Part shown: piece by piece, positions 5,632 to 13,026 of the stretch | Layout of the letters: each line of letters opens with the position of its first letter | Numbering within the stretch: position 1 is the stretch's first letter | DNA from: Candidatus Njordarchaeota archaeon | GTDB lineage: Archaea > Asgardarchaeota > Njordarchaeia > Njordarchaeales > JAHKLH01 | DNA length: 16,901 nucleotides | NCBI GenBank assembly: GCA_029856635.1 | Contig: JAHKLH010000013.1 | Coordinates: 1-16,901, forward strand | Direction: 5' to 3' | Notes under the pieces: model-generated | The model's database searches: none | Seen by the model: the letters and a program-made list of their open reading frames with translations, nothing else | What the model was told of the DNA's origin: nothing | Position numbers and translations under genes: made by a program

Positions 5632-6800
5632 ATTACTGTATATCTCTTCTGCTTTAATGCATTTTTAACGAGCTTTTGTATATAATCTAAGATTAAATAC
5701 GGTGCTTTTGGAAGATCTTCACGCCAAATACTTGCAAACATCTTAAGAACATCAGTAACCTCTAGTGCACGTAATTCTTCCATTTTCTCAAGTTTTCTCC
5801 AAGCTTTAATCATTTCAGATGCTAATTTAGGATGGTATCTCCAAAGAGCATAATTAATAAACTCATCAAATGTCGAAACAAAATGATAGTTCTTCTTATA
5901 CATTATTCTTAATATACTCTCAATAAAACCGGGATCTTCAACTCTGTTGGATATCATTTTTATTTCGTAAAGGGGTCTGTAAGGACACAAATCACAAGAT
6001 AATCTAGTGAATCCTCTTAGATAGTCAGGATGAATAACATTATACTCTCTACAGATTTTTACAACATCTAAAATAGTAGCAAAGAACATTGGTTTAAGCT
6101 GACTTCCTGAAATGAAATGTCGTCCAAATAGAAATGTGTGAAGACTTATTAATCTCTTGTATGCTTCGTATATTCTATCCGAAACTACTTCGAAATCAAT
6201 TTTGTGGCTTTTTCTAAATTTTCTTATCACTCTTATTTTTTGATAAGTACACCATCTCTTTCCTCTAATAGGCATTCCTTTACTTAAGAGGAGACTTCTG
6301 AAAATTTCTCTCTCTGGTTCTAGAATTACTAGATCCACACCAAGCTTGGAAGCCATCTTTTGAACAAAATCTTGATTTCTCTCATTTTCTAAAAATGGAA
6401 TATGAACATATACTGCTTGAAGTTTAAAAGGAATATAATCATTAAGTTTTTGCATGAAAACTAGATTTGCACTACTATCCTTCCCACCACTCCAATCGAC
6501 AATAATTTTCTTATCCTTTATTTTATCTTCTAATTTCTTTGCGAAGATTCTAGCAAATTCATCTAGATCCTTGATAGTGTATCCGAAAAGTGTTGGTGTA
6601 GGTGCTAGAAAGTGATTTACGTTAACCTTAGTGTTATGCAAGAGATAATCAGTAAGGTATGAAGAAATGTCAATACATTTGGATGATGTAAAAATAAATA
6701 TTTTTTCAACATTGTTCGTAATTAATTGAAGAAAATCTCCGCCAATATTGATGAATGACTTCACTTCGCCTTTTTCAATCACTGGTATAAACTCTCCCAT
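5601..6800 (-). CDS. PAPS-reductase-like PP-loop ATP pyrophosphatase family protein
   Basis: This is a 399-aa member of the adenine-nucleotide alpha-hydrolase superfamily. The PP-loop VDWSGGKDSSAN is at residues about 101-112 and binds ATP or an adenylylated substrate. A strand-turn YVHIPF with the following ENERNQDF resembles the PAPS reductase/DndC branch. RGKRWCTYQK (Cys184) and RLSCDLCPY (Cys269, Cys272) give the R-x-x-C and C-x-x-C cysteines seen in relatives that bind a metal or an iron-sulfur cluster. About 95 residues precede the PP-loop and about 120 helical residues follow the cysteines; I do not recognise either as a named domain. Plausible roles are sulfur transfer to RNA or sulfate assimilation, but no partner gene in the window decides this. 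A GAGG lies about 10 nt before the ATG. Confidence 0.78.
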   Translation of the reverse strand: MGEFIPVIEKGEVKSFINIGGDFLQLITNNVEKIFIFTSSKCIDISSYLTDYLLHNTKVNVNHFLAPTPTLFGYTIKDLDEFARIFAKKLEDKIKDKKIIVDWSGGKDSSANLVFMQKLNDYIPFKLQAVYVHIPFLENERNQDFVQKMASKLGVDLVILEPEREIFRSLLLSKGMPIRGKRWCTYQKIRVIRKFRKSHKIDFEVVSDRIYEAYKRLISLHTFLFGRHFISGSQLKPMFFATILDVVKICREYNVIHPDYLRGFTRLSCDLCPYRPLYEIKMISNRVEDPGFIESILRIMYKKNYHFVSTFDEFINYALWRYHPKLASEMIKAWRKLEKMEELRALEVTDVLKMFASIWREDLPKAPYLILDYIQKLVKNALKQKRYTVIYPELLESKI

Positions 6801-6943
6801 AATGTTTCATCCTCAGTTTTGATTTCTAATTATTTACATGCATTCCTTGGTTCTTAATATTCTCAGCCAGTGCTGGAAATTATTAACGCATTTTTGCTAA
6901 ATAATTTGAATGTGACTTATTAATAATTTCATTGGGGGGCAAT

Positions 6944-7672
6944 GTGTCTCATATAAAGGAAGAACTTGTATTTCAGTATCATAATTTCTTGCATCGGAAA
7001 AAAACCGTAATGGAAAAACTTAAGAAAGCATTAGAAAAAGGAGAGGTGGATTCTGCTATAATTCCGCATCTTGAGCTCATAAATAGCCTACCTTTTGCAT
7101 ATACTACATCCTCTTGTGCTGGGAGAATAATACTTATTGATGCTCCATTACATGGGGCTAAACATATAAGCAAGAAAGTTCGTGTTTGGCATGATACTGT
7201 GGAATTCAACGAAGTATGGGATGTTATAGTAAATTATCAGCCAATGAATATTCTTTGGTTAAAATTTGAATCCTTTATCATTTCATTTAATGTCGCATCA
7301 ATAAAATGGGCTACATTCTTTATCAAACTCGCACGAGTACTTGACCTTAAGGAATCAGGAATACGCTCAATTGCTCCCGAAAGTGGATATATTGTGATGG
7401 ATTTCATATCAACTGAGAAAATGTGTTTACCCGTTGCATTAAAAAATGAAATATTTGTAGAAAAAAACTACCTAGAAAAAGTAATCAATATCGCCAATTT
7501 GCTAATGGTACGAAATAAAATAAGATTAGACATGCTAAAAGAGAGTCTTGAATTTATTAAACATTGGATTTTGGTTGAAAATAGGAAAGATCCTCCTCCA
7601 ATAAAATTATTTGAGCCCATGGTCCGCAAATATAAATTACGCATAAAGGAATTAACAATATTAACAACTTAA
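6944..7672 (+). CDS. taw3: Taw3/TYW3-type tRNA(Phe) wyosine N4-methyltransferase
   Basis: This enzyme (about 242 aa) uses S-adenosylmethionine to methylate N4 of the tricyclic base at position 37 of tRNA(Phe), a step in wybutosine-type hypermodification. The family signature FAYTTSSCAGRIILID is near residues 51-66, followed by SKKVRVWHDTV, LWLKFESFIISF, LKESGIRSI and DFISTEKMCLPV, all in the usual order. The C-terminus adds a helical tail of about 40 residues. The start is taken as GTG 6944, four bases after a run of six G (6934-6939) that can serve as the ribosome binding site. A TTG at 6932 would overlap that site. No other wyosine gene (taw1, taw2, trm5) is in the window. The 131 bp before the gene hold a weak TATA-like stretch at about 6898-6907 and the PP-loop gene's divergent promoter. 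Confidence 0.85.
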   Translation: MSHIKEELVFQYHNFLHRKKTVMEKLKKALEKGEVDSAIIPHLELINSLPFAYTTSSCAGRIILIDAPLHGAKHISKKVRVWHDTVEFNEVWDVIVNYQPMNILWLKFESFIISFNVASIKWATFFIKLARVLDLKESGIRSIAPESGYIVMDFISTEKMCLPVALKNEIFVEKNYLEKVINIANLLMVRNKIRLDMLKESLEFIKHWILVENRKDPPPIKLFEPMVRKYKLRIKELTILTT

Positions 7673-7779
7673 TTAACTAGAAAAAATAGATGTTAATTAA
7701 ATCATTAATCTAAAAATCTTACTAATTCAAGTTTAAAATTGATTATGTAAATTTTTGCTCAGTATTTATGACAAAAATA

Positions 7780-8244
7780 TCATATATTCTTTTCTGTAAA
7801 ATGTTGTTTTTCTTCTTCAAGTAATGGGGTCACAATATCTTCAATTTTTTGAAAGTCGTGATCAAATGTGTATATTTCTTTGCATTTTAATTTTCTCATT
7901 ATTACGATAGCAATAGCGTCATTTGGTTCTAGATTCTCACTAATTGATACACTTAGTGCTTCCTCATATGTATCTCTGGATACTTCAACTACATGTACAT
8001 TCTTGAGCGCGAGAATCTTTGACAAAAATAAAATAGCTTGCTTTTTTCCAAGTTTCTTTGAGATTATATTTAGAATTTCCCCTAAATGCACAGTAGATAT
8101 TATTATTTCTTCTAAACCATTTTCTATTCTTTTAATTAGTTCTTTACTCTTACTTTTTCTCCATTTGATTCTTTCAGGCAATTTTAAACCTGGCTTTGGC
8201 TTTAAGTATGCATACAAAATGACGTTAGAATCTAAGAATTTCAT
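7780..8244 (-). CDS. vapC: VapC-type PIN-domain toxin
   Basis: This PIN-domain ribonuclease is about 154 aa. The N-terminal strand KFLDSNVILYAYLKP supplies the first catalytic Asp. The middle TVHLGEILNII segment supplies the Glu, and EPNDAIAIVIMRKL and IYTFDHDFQKI supply the remaining acidic residues that hold Mg2+. VapC toxins cleave tRNA or rRNA when freed from their antitoxin. The gene starts inside the end of the AbrB-like antitoxin gene, a 20-nt overlap typical of vapBC pairs. ATG 8244 is preferred over the TTG one codon upstream because GAGG (8256-8253) is well spaced to it. The C-terminus LLEEEKQHFTEKNI is charged and may be a tail beyond the domain. A T-run follows the stop on the minus strand. 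Confidence 0.85.
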   Translation of the reverse strand: MKFLDSNVILYAYLKPKPGLKLPERIKWRKSKSKELIKRIENGLEEIIISTVHLGEILNIISKKLGKKQAILFLSKILALKNVHVVEVSRDTYEEALSVSISENLEPNDAIAIVIMRKLKCKEIYTFDHDFQKIEDIVTPLLEEEKQHFTEKNI

Positions 8245-8476
8245 CAATTATCCTCTTTTTCATTCTTTTTACATCGGTCCAATCTTCAGCAGTTCCAGAA
8301 AATTCAATACTATCAAAGAGATCACTAAGCTTAAAATGCTCTAATGGAATTATTCTTATTTCCTTATTTTTGCGCATCATTATGACCACATCACCCATAT
8401 TCTTTCTCCACTTGGCAGGTATGGTAATACGCCCAAGTTTGTCTATTCGCTTTATGACGATGTCAGTCATGTTCAT
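8225..8476 (-). CDS. vapB: VapB-type antitoxin with AbrB/MazE (SpoVT) DNA-binding domain
   Basis: This antitoxin is 83 aa. Residues about 5-48 form a swapped-hairpin AbrB domain: IDKLGRITIPAKWRKNMG is the diagnostic motif, followed by a VVIMM strand and an IRIIPL strand. The C-terminal part from about residue 50 (LSDLFDSIEF, then a charged amphipathic helix) would wrap the PIN toxin active site. A GGAAGG lies before the ATG at 8476, with a second ATG two codons in. An AT box on the minus strand at about 8488-8500 is the likely promoter and would be bound by the protein itself for autorepression. That promoter abuts the broken 5' end of the kinase remnant on the opposite strand. Confidence 0.85.
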   Translation of the reverse strand: MNMTDIVIKRIDKLGRITIPAKWRKNMGDVVIMMRKNKEIRIIPLEHFKLSDLFDSIEFSGTAEDWTDVKRMKKRIIDEILRF

Positions 8477-8529
8477 TACCTTCCAATTAAATATAATTTA
8501 CCAAATTTCTAAAAATTACCATAATATGT

Positions 8530-9000
8530 AGGATAGCGGATCCAGAAGATTACGCCGTTAAAACAATAACTAGAAGTGGCAACCCCAAGGAGCTACTTAG
8601 AGGACCATTATTCTTTACAATAGTTATGGAAATCCTTGGAATATTTTTCTTTATGCAATATCCCGCAGTTGTAACGATGGAGATTTTAGGCTGGAGCGAT
8701 GGTCTAGCACCAGTCATTGGTAAGCATTTTGGAAAACGAAAGTACAAATTGCTTGGACGAGAAAAAACTATTGAAGGATTCATAGGAATGTTTCTGTTTG
8801 GTCTAATAGGTTCCTTGATTCTCGTACTTATCGTGCAACCAGTTGGAATGCCTAGAACATTAGAATCGCTAATATTGTCAATTCTAATTGCATGCATAGT
8901 AGTAATAATCATAGAAGCACTCTCTCCAGCAGATGCTGATAATATTCTAATTCCATTGGCTACGATGTTTACTCTTTACTCAATTCTAATTAGCGCATAA
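8530..9000 (+). pseudogene. 5'-truncated polyprenol/phytol/dolichol kinase family gene
   Basis: The C-terminal core of a CTP-dependent membrane lipid kinase (SEC59/VTE5/DGK1 superfamily) is intact. It includes MEILGWSDGLAPVIGKHFGK, KYKLLGREKTIEGFIGMFLFG and the late EALSPADADNILIPL. The first ATG in frame is 8626 and has no ribosome binding site. However, family-like sequence continues upstream without any ATG, GTG or TTG: PEDYAVKTITRSGNPKELLR, then GPLFF (8542-8616), matching the loop that precedes the core in relatives. The frame closes at 8494. Intact members are about 200 aa or more and carry extra N-terminal helices that are absent here. The vapBC promoter lies exactly at the break. The remnant may be dead, or may still be translated from 8626 as about 124 aa. 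Intact relatives phosphorylate isoprenoid alcohols. Confidence 0.65.
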
Positions 9001-9051
9001 ATTGCAATTGATATAATTTATTTTTTATTTAACACTTAGGGTGGAGTAATT

Positions 9052-9690
9052 TTGAAACAAAAACTTCCCAAAATAATCTCAGCTATCTTTAATCCACCAT
9101 TTGTTAACGCTTATGTATTAGTCATCTACTTCACACTAAATTCATCAGTTGCAACAATGAGCATAATAGTCGGAGTCATAATGTTTCTTTTTGTTATCCC
9201 ATGGACTCCCGTTCTTCTATATTGGGTAATTACGCGAAAGTCCCCAAGTAAACTCCCAAGTAACAAACGAATACCTTTTATAATAGTTGGAATTGCTAGT
9301 TACGCACTTGGAGTAATTTATTTCTATTTGCTTTCTCCAAAAGCTTACGAATTTCTCATGGTTTATCACTTAACATATTTCATTAATTCAATTCTCCTCT
9401 TGGTAGGAAGCATCAAATCCAAGCCAAGCGTACATATAAGTGGCTTCGTGATCCCAGTAATACTCCTATCCCTTTATACAAATATTTTTTTCATACTTCT
9501 ACTACTCATAACTCCAATAATTGGATGGAGCAGATTAAGATTAGGAATACACACAATTGGTCAATTAGTGTTAGGATTCGTAATAGGAATCCTCTCTATT
9601 ATGCTCAGCATTAGCCTGCTCAAAATTACATTTAACACCACATTTTCCATACAACATTACTCACAAAACTATTTCATTACTGTAAAATAA
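9052..9690 (+). CDS. PAP2-like membrane phosphatase
   Basis: This 212-aa protein has about six membrane helices. The three phosphatase signatures of the PAP2 superfamily can be traced. SNKRIPF (about residues 71-77) corresponds to the K/R-x-x-R-P element. SVHISG (about 125-130) corresponds to P-S-G-H, with the general acid/base His displaced as in the VH-x-x-G subgroup. SRLRLGIHTIGQLVLGFVIG (about 161-180) corresponds to S-R-x-x-x-x-x-H with the nucleophile His. Such enzymes remove phosphate from lipid phosphates such as undecaprenyl or polyprenyl (pyro)phosphate. The start is TTG 9052 with a strong GGGTGGAG at 9039-9046. The gene follows the kinase remnant by 51 bp, and a TATA-like stretch (9009-9020) could give it its own promoter. 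The exact lipid substrate is unknown. Confidence 0.72.
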   Translation: MKQKLPKIISAIFNPPFVNAYVLVIYFTLNSSVATMSIIVGVIMFLFVIPWTPVLLYWVITRKSPSKLPSNKRIPFIIVGIASYALGVIYFYLLSPKAYEFLMVYHLTYFINSILLLVGSIKSKPSVHISGFVIPVILLSLYTNIFFILLLLITPIIGWSRLRLGIHTIGQLVLGFVIGILSIMLSISLLKITFNTTFSIQHYSQNYFITVK

Positions 9691-9717
9691 GGACAAAAAT
9701 TACTTCATTTATTAGCA

Positions 9718-10458
9718 TCAAAAGCATCCTATTTTTCGCTTAATCTCATCAACAATTCTTGGAAGAATCTCTCCAGCACGCCCCTTAATGAAAAAATCAG
9801 CAATAGGCGTAATTGCAGACTCTTGTATGTTAATTTCAATGACAATATCCCCGTGCGATTTCACAATATAAGGAATTTGACCTGCTGGCATAACAACACC
9901 TGATGTACCAACAACGAGTATCACATCTGCCATCTCGGCTTCTGAGAATGCCAGAGATAATGCCGCCGGCGGAATAGGTTCTCCAAACCAGACAACACCA
10001 GGTCTTAACAATGCTTGACACACAGGGCATTTTGGAGGGATCTCTTTAGGAGGAGCATTTAATCTTGCCTCGTATTCGCATCTTGTGCAGACCACTTTAA
10101 GAATTTCTCCATGTAAGTGAACAATCTTCTTCGATCCCGCACGTTCATGCAAGTCATCAACATTTTGTGTTATTAACATTTTCAGTAGATTCATTTTTTC
10201 TAGCTCCGCAAGTGCATAATGCGCTGGGTTTGGTTTAGCATTAAGAACCAAATTTATTCTCCATGCATACCATTCCCAAACAAGTTTAGGATTTCTTGCG
10301 AAAGCTTCGGGTGTAGCTAGATCCTCTGGTCTATACCTTTTCCATAATCCTTTAGGTCCTCTAAACGTAGGAATTCCACTTTCAGCAGAAATACCTGCTC
10401 CTGTTAACGCGATTAAATGCCTAGATTTTAGGATAACCTCTGCAACCTTTTCTATCAT
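9718..10458 (-). CDS. cobB: Sir2-family NAD-dependent protein deacylase
   Basis: This 246-aa sirtuin matches the compact prokaryotic size. The NAD-binding motif LTGAGISAESGIPTFRG is at residues 18-34, TQNVDDLHERAG at 97-108 and the catalytic His in HLHGE at 116. The structural zinc site is C124-x2-C127 and C144-x2-C147. A WEWYAWR segment places Tyr64 and Arg67 in the Y-x-x-R arrangement of class III sirtuins, where those residues hold the carboxylate of succinyl or malonyl lysine. The enzyme may therefore remove acidic acyl groups as well as acetyl. The family transfers the acyl group to NAD+, releasing nicotinamide. A GGGGAT lies just before the ATG. In archaea, sirtuins can act on chromatin protein Alba or on metabolic enzymes such as acyl-CoA synthetases; no such target is nearby. 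Confidence 0.92.
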   Translation of the reverse strand: MIEKVAEVILKSRHLIALTGAGISAESGIPTFRGPKGLWKRYRPEDLATPEAFARNPKLVWEWYAWRINLVLNAKPNPAHYALAELEKMNLLKMLITQNVDDLHERAGSKKIVHLHGEILKVVCTRCEYEARLNAPPKEIPPKCPVCQALLRPGVVWFGEPIPPAALSLAFSEAEMADVILVVGTSGVVMPAGQIPYIVKSHGDIVIEINIQESAITPIADFFIKGRAGEILPRIVDEIKRKIGCF

Positions 10459-10528
10459 TGTATCCCCATTATTAAGATATTCCTAACAAACAAGTGATGA
10501 ATATATTACTTATTTTTTGGGGATTTTA

Positions 10529-11017
10529 TTGTCACATTTTAAGCAGATTCTGATGAAAATAAAGCGAAAGTTAGATTATTTGTGGGAGAGAGAAAGAAAT
10601 ATAATGATTATACTTATGATATTGCCACTAATATTCTTATTAATCGGATTTCCGCTTGTTTATTTGTATAGTTCAAATCAGACAGTACTCTTTATAGGTT
10701 GGATTTTCATTTTTGCTGGGTTTTCTTCACTCGGTCTTACAATATTGCTTGGAACATATCTCGGTTTATCCCGAATAGTTTTTGCTCCTTGGTGGTCACG
10801 AGATAAAAAATCAAAAGTGATAAGGTGGGCTCGAGAAGTTAGGCAAACTGCGGAAGTTTTAGACCAGGAAAGAGCAAAATATTCAGAAAAGGCAGCACGT
10901 GAATTCATGGAAAAAATACAAAGTGAAATTCGTAAGGAGAAAAATAAAAATGGAGACATTCTGATTTATCATAGGCGTTTCATAATGTGCATCACAATTG
11001 GCCCAAGTATTCCATAA
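10529..11017 (+). CDS. Unrecognised two-helix membrane protein with charged C-terminal tail
   Basis: I do not recognise this protein. It has a basic N-terminus, two hydrophobic helices (about residues 24-46 and 53-77, counted from TTG 10529) joined by a short polar turn, and then a charged, probably helical tail. That tail (VIRWAREVRQTAEVLDQERA onward) could form a coiled coil on the cytoplasmic side. The start is uncertain. TTG 10529 has GGGG (10519-10522) at suitable spacing and lies about 25 bp from a TATA-like ATATATTA (10500-10507). TTG 10517 and ATG 10553 are in-frame alternatives. The last 16 or so codons overlap the end of the convergent CDP-alcohol transferase gene by 49 bp, and those residues look unlike the rest, so the frame may have read through into the neighbour. 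Confidence 0.6.
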   Translation: MSHFKQILMKIKRKLDYLWERERNIMIILMILPLIFLLIGFPLVYLYSSNQTVLFIGWIFIFAGFSSLGLTILLGTYLGLSRIVFAPWWSRDKKSKVIRWAREVRQTAEVLDQERAKYSEKAAREFMEKIQSEIRKEKNKNGDILIYHRRFIMCITIGPSIP

Positions 11018-11691
11018 CACCATCCGAATATGGCTAATAATGAAGCAAATCCACTTATTGCTAAGGTCTCATATGATAATTTTATCAAATTAGTTATGAT
11101 TAATGCCATATACACTACTACTGCTATAATTACTATAATTAAAACGCACTTTAATCCTCTTTTGGTTTTTGCTGTTGGATATAGAATTGGACTTATCATT
11201 GCTGGAGCAGCAATAGCTAATGCTATATATGATATTGGAAATCCAAAAGCCACAACAGTTGTTGAAACAAAGAAGGCTGCTGCTGGAATTGGTAAACCCT
11301 CGAAAAATTCTTTGGTTTTAGCACCATATACATTGAACCTTGCTAATCTTAGAGCACCACAACATGTATAAATTATTGCTAAAACAATTGATAAAGTGGT
11401 TTCGCCTGCAACAGATAAAACGAGAATTGCTGGGGCAACACCAAAGGAAACAATATCAGCGAGAGAATCAAGTTCACGGCCGATTTCTGATGCTTGTTTT
11501 ATGATTCTCGCAACAAATCCGTCTAGAGCATCAACTATCATAGCTAGAATGATTATCTCCATACATAAGAGAGAACTTACTTTTACTACGAGAATTGCAA
11601 TAAAGCCGAGAATCAAATTTAGTAGTGTAATCAAATTTGGAATAGTAAAGAAAACCTTTACTCCACCAATTGCCTCCTCCACCATCTTCAC
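10969..11691 (-). CDS. CDP-alcohol phosphatidyltransferase, probable archaetidylserine synthase (PssA-like)
   Basis: This 240-aa membrane enzyme has about seven to eight helices. The complete CDP-alcohol transferase motif, D-x2-D-G-x2-A-R-x8-G-x3-D-x3-D, runs from Asp54 to Asp79 (DALDGFVAR, then GRELDSLAD). FTIPNLITLLNLILGF before it and IVSFGVAPAIL after it are typical of the serine-phosphatidyltransferase (PssA) branch. The enzyme would join CDP-archaeol to serine with release of CMP, in archaeal phospholipid synthesis. The GTG at 11691 was kept as the start; an ATG two codons in (11685) is equally possible. No clear Shine-Dalgarno is seen, which suggests a short leader. It diverges from the protein phosphatase gene, with 77 bp between them that hold both promoters. 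No decarboxylase partner is adjacent. Confidence 0.85.
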   Translation of the reverse strand: MKMVEEAIGGVKVFFTIPNLITLLNLILGFIAILVVKVSSLLCMEIIILAMIVDALDGFVARIIKQASEIGRELDSLADIVSFGVAPAILVLSVAGETTLSIVLAIIYTCCGALRLARFNVYGAKTKEFFEGLPIPAAAFFVSTTVVAFGFPISYIALAIAAPAMISPILYPTAKTKRGLKCVLIIVIIAVVVYMALIITNLIKLSYETLAISGFASLLAIFGWCYGILGPIVMHIMKRL

Positions 11692-11768
11692 GTCGTCTTA
11701 TTTAAATCAAAGATGATAATGCATTAACCACTATATTAATATTATAGACTAATTTGCTGGGAATTTAA

Positions 11769-12611
11769 ATGAAGCAATACTCTTTAGATGATGTTAAATC
11801 AATTTTGAAAAAAGCATTGCGCCTATTAATGCCAGAGCCGATGGTATTAGACTTAAAAGAAGTAAATAGAGCATACATCGTTGGAGATCTCCATGGCGAT
11901 TATGTTGCATTTTCGAAAATAAAGAAACTTATAGATAAAACTGATGATGTTTTCATTTTCCTTGGTGATTATGTCGATAGGGGACCTCATGGCACAGAAA
12001 TATTTTGTAATTTGATTGAGCTTAAAAGCGATGATCCAGAGAGAATAATTTTGTTGCGTGGTAATCATGAAACAGAAGAAACTAATTATAATTATGGATT
12101 TTATGAGGAGCTAATTACAAAATGGTTTGAAGAGGGTGCAGCACTTTTTTCAGAATTCAACAACGTTTTCTCGTATTTGTCATTAGCAGCAGTAGTGGAC
12201 AAAGGACGTTTAATCTGTTTACATGGAGGTATTGCGAGAGATCTCAAGAATATTATGGATCTCAATGAATATACTAAGGGTTGGAAAAATCCCCCAGTTG
12301 CAGTGCTATTTGAAATACTTTGGAACGATCCCTCCGAGGATGTGGAGTTTTTTGAACCTAATTTCATAAGAGGCCCTGGTGTTTGGTTCTATGGAAAAAA
12401 AGCATTCATCAAATTTATGAATGAAAATCGTGCAGAGTACATGATAAGAGCCCATACTTACTTACCAGAGGGGTATGCTTGGTTCTTTGAGAAAAAACTT
12501 CTATCCATTTTCTCGCCGCTTGATTATGTTGGTAGAATCTGTCGTGGAATCATAGTGTTATATGATCGCGGCGATTTTAAATTAATTGAATTACGAAAAA
12601 TTGACATGTAG
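11769..12611 (+). CDS. PPP-family metallo-phosphatase (serine/threonine protein phosphatase-like)
   Basis: This 280-aa protein carries all core motifs of the PPP phosphoesterase family. They are GDLHGDY (Asp40, His42), LGDYVDRGPHG (Asp67, Asp70, Arg71), LLRGNHE (Asn99, His100), a later CLHGGI (His152) and RAHTYLPEGYAW near residues 234-245. These residues bind two metal ions and activate water to remove phosphate from Ser/Thr. The length is close to that of archaeal PP1-like enzymes. The PPP motifs favour a protein phosphatase over a generic Icc-type phosphodiesterase, but the substrate is not shown. No protein kinase gene is next to it. Its promoter lies in the 77-bp divergent gap, with an AT-rich TATTAATATTATAG at about 11733-11746 upstream of the ATG. 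Confidence 0.88.
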   Translation: MKQYSLDDVKSILKKALRLLMPEPMVLDLKEVNRAYIVGDLHGDYVAFSKIKKLIDKTDDVFIFLGDYVDRGPHGTEIFCNLIELKSDDPERIILLRGNHETEETNYNYGFYEELITKWFEEGAALFSEFNNVFSYLSLAAVVDKGRLICLHGGIARDLKNIMDLNEYTKGWKNPPVAVLFEILWNDPSEDVEFFEPNFIRGPGVWFYGKKAFIKFMNENRAEYMIRAHTYLPEGYAWFFEKKLLSIFSPLDYVGRICRGIIVLYDRGDFKLIELRKIDM

Positions 12612-12690
12612 TGTCTTCAAAGATATTAATTATCATTGAGTTCTATACATAAAATTAGCAAAAGCAAACATATTCTTAATAAAAAGCGTT

Positions 12691-12701
12691 ATACTATATT
12701 T
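12691..12701 (+). promoter_or_regulatory. TATA box of the UPF0175/DUF3368 toxin-antitoxin pair
   Basis: ATACTATATTT is centred near 12696, about 25 bp before the ATG at 12721. GGGGT at 12710-12714 lies between them and could be the ribosome binding site. Together they favour ATG 12721 over the TTG/ATG codons at 12700-12703. Confidence 0.4.
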
Positions 12702-12720
12702 GATGAGTAGGGGTAACTTG

Positions 12721-13026
12721 ATGGTAATTACTAGTATTAAATTGACGAAGGAGCAATTTGAAAAAATTAAAAATCTTGCGGAAGAGCTTGGATTAGATGT
12801 TGAAGAGGTAATTAATTTTGTTATAAATGAAGGCATGAAAGGTTTGAAACTTAAAATTATCTTGGATCTGCTAAGAAAGAAAAGAATTACTGTATGGAAG
12901 GCAGCGGAAATACTAGGTATCTCATTTAGAGAAATGGAGGATATAATGAAAGAGCATGGTATTCACTATCCATTATCGATGGAGGAAATATCTATGGAGT
13001 TGAAAGAAATTGAAGGCGGTAAGTAA
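12721..13026 (+). CDS. UPF0175-family antitoxin
   Basis: This small protein (101 aa from ATG 12721) has two parts. An N-terminal ribbon-helix-helix-like segment carries the opening VITSIKLTKEQFEKIKNLAE. A C-terminal UPF0175 region carries LRKKRITVWKAAEILGISFR, a helix-turn-helix-like stretch, and then the typical HGIHYPLSMEEI end. UPF0175 proteins pair with DUF3368 PIN-domain toxins and are thought to be their antitoxins and repressors. The toxin's reconstructed start, TTG 13010, lies inside the last codons of this gene, an overlap expected for coupled translation. In-frame codons TTG 12700 and ATG 12703 would add a few residues. The family assignment is by sequence pattern plus the partner. 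Confidence 0.78.
   Translation: MVITSIKLTKEQFEKIKNLAEELGLDVEEVINFVINEGMKGLKLKIILDLLRKKRITVWKAAEILGISFREMEDIMKEHGIHYPLSMEEISMELKEIEGGK

Noticed and set aside
7868..8344. 158-codon open frame on the plus strand
   Set aside because: It is antisense to the vapC and vapB genes, has no recognisable domain and reflects their codon pattern.
8550..8912. 120-codon open frame on the minus strand
   Set aside because: It is antisense to the kinase remnant, whose family motifs are clear.
11030..11716. Two open frames on the plus strand (113 and 106 codons)
   Set aside because: Both are antisense to the CDP-alcohol transferase, which carries the full catalytic motif.
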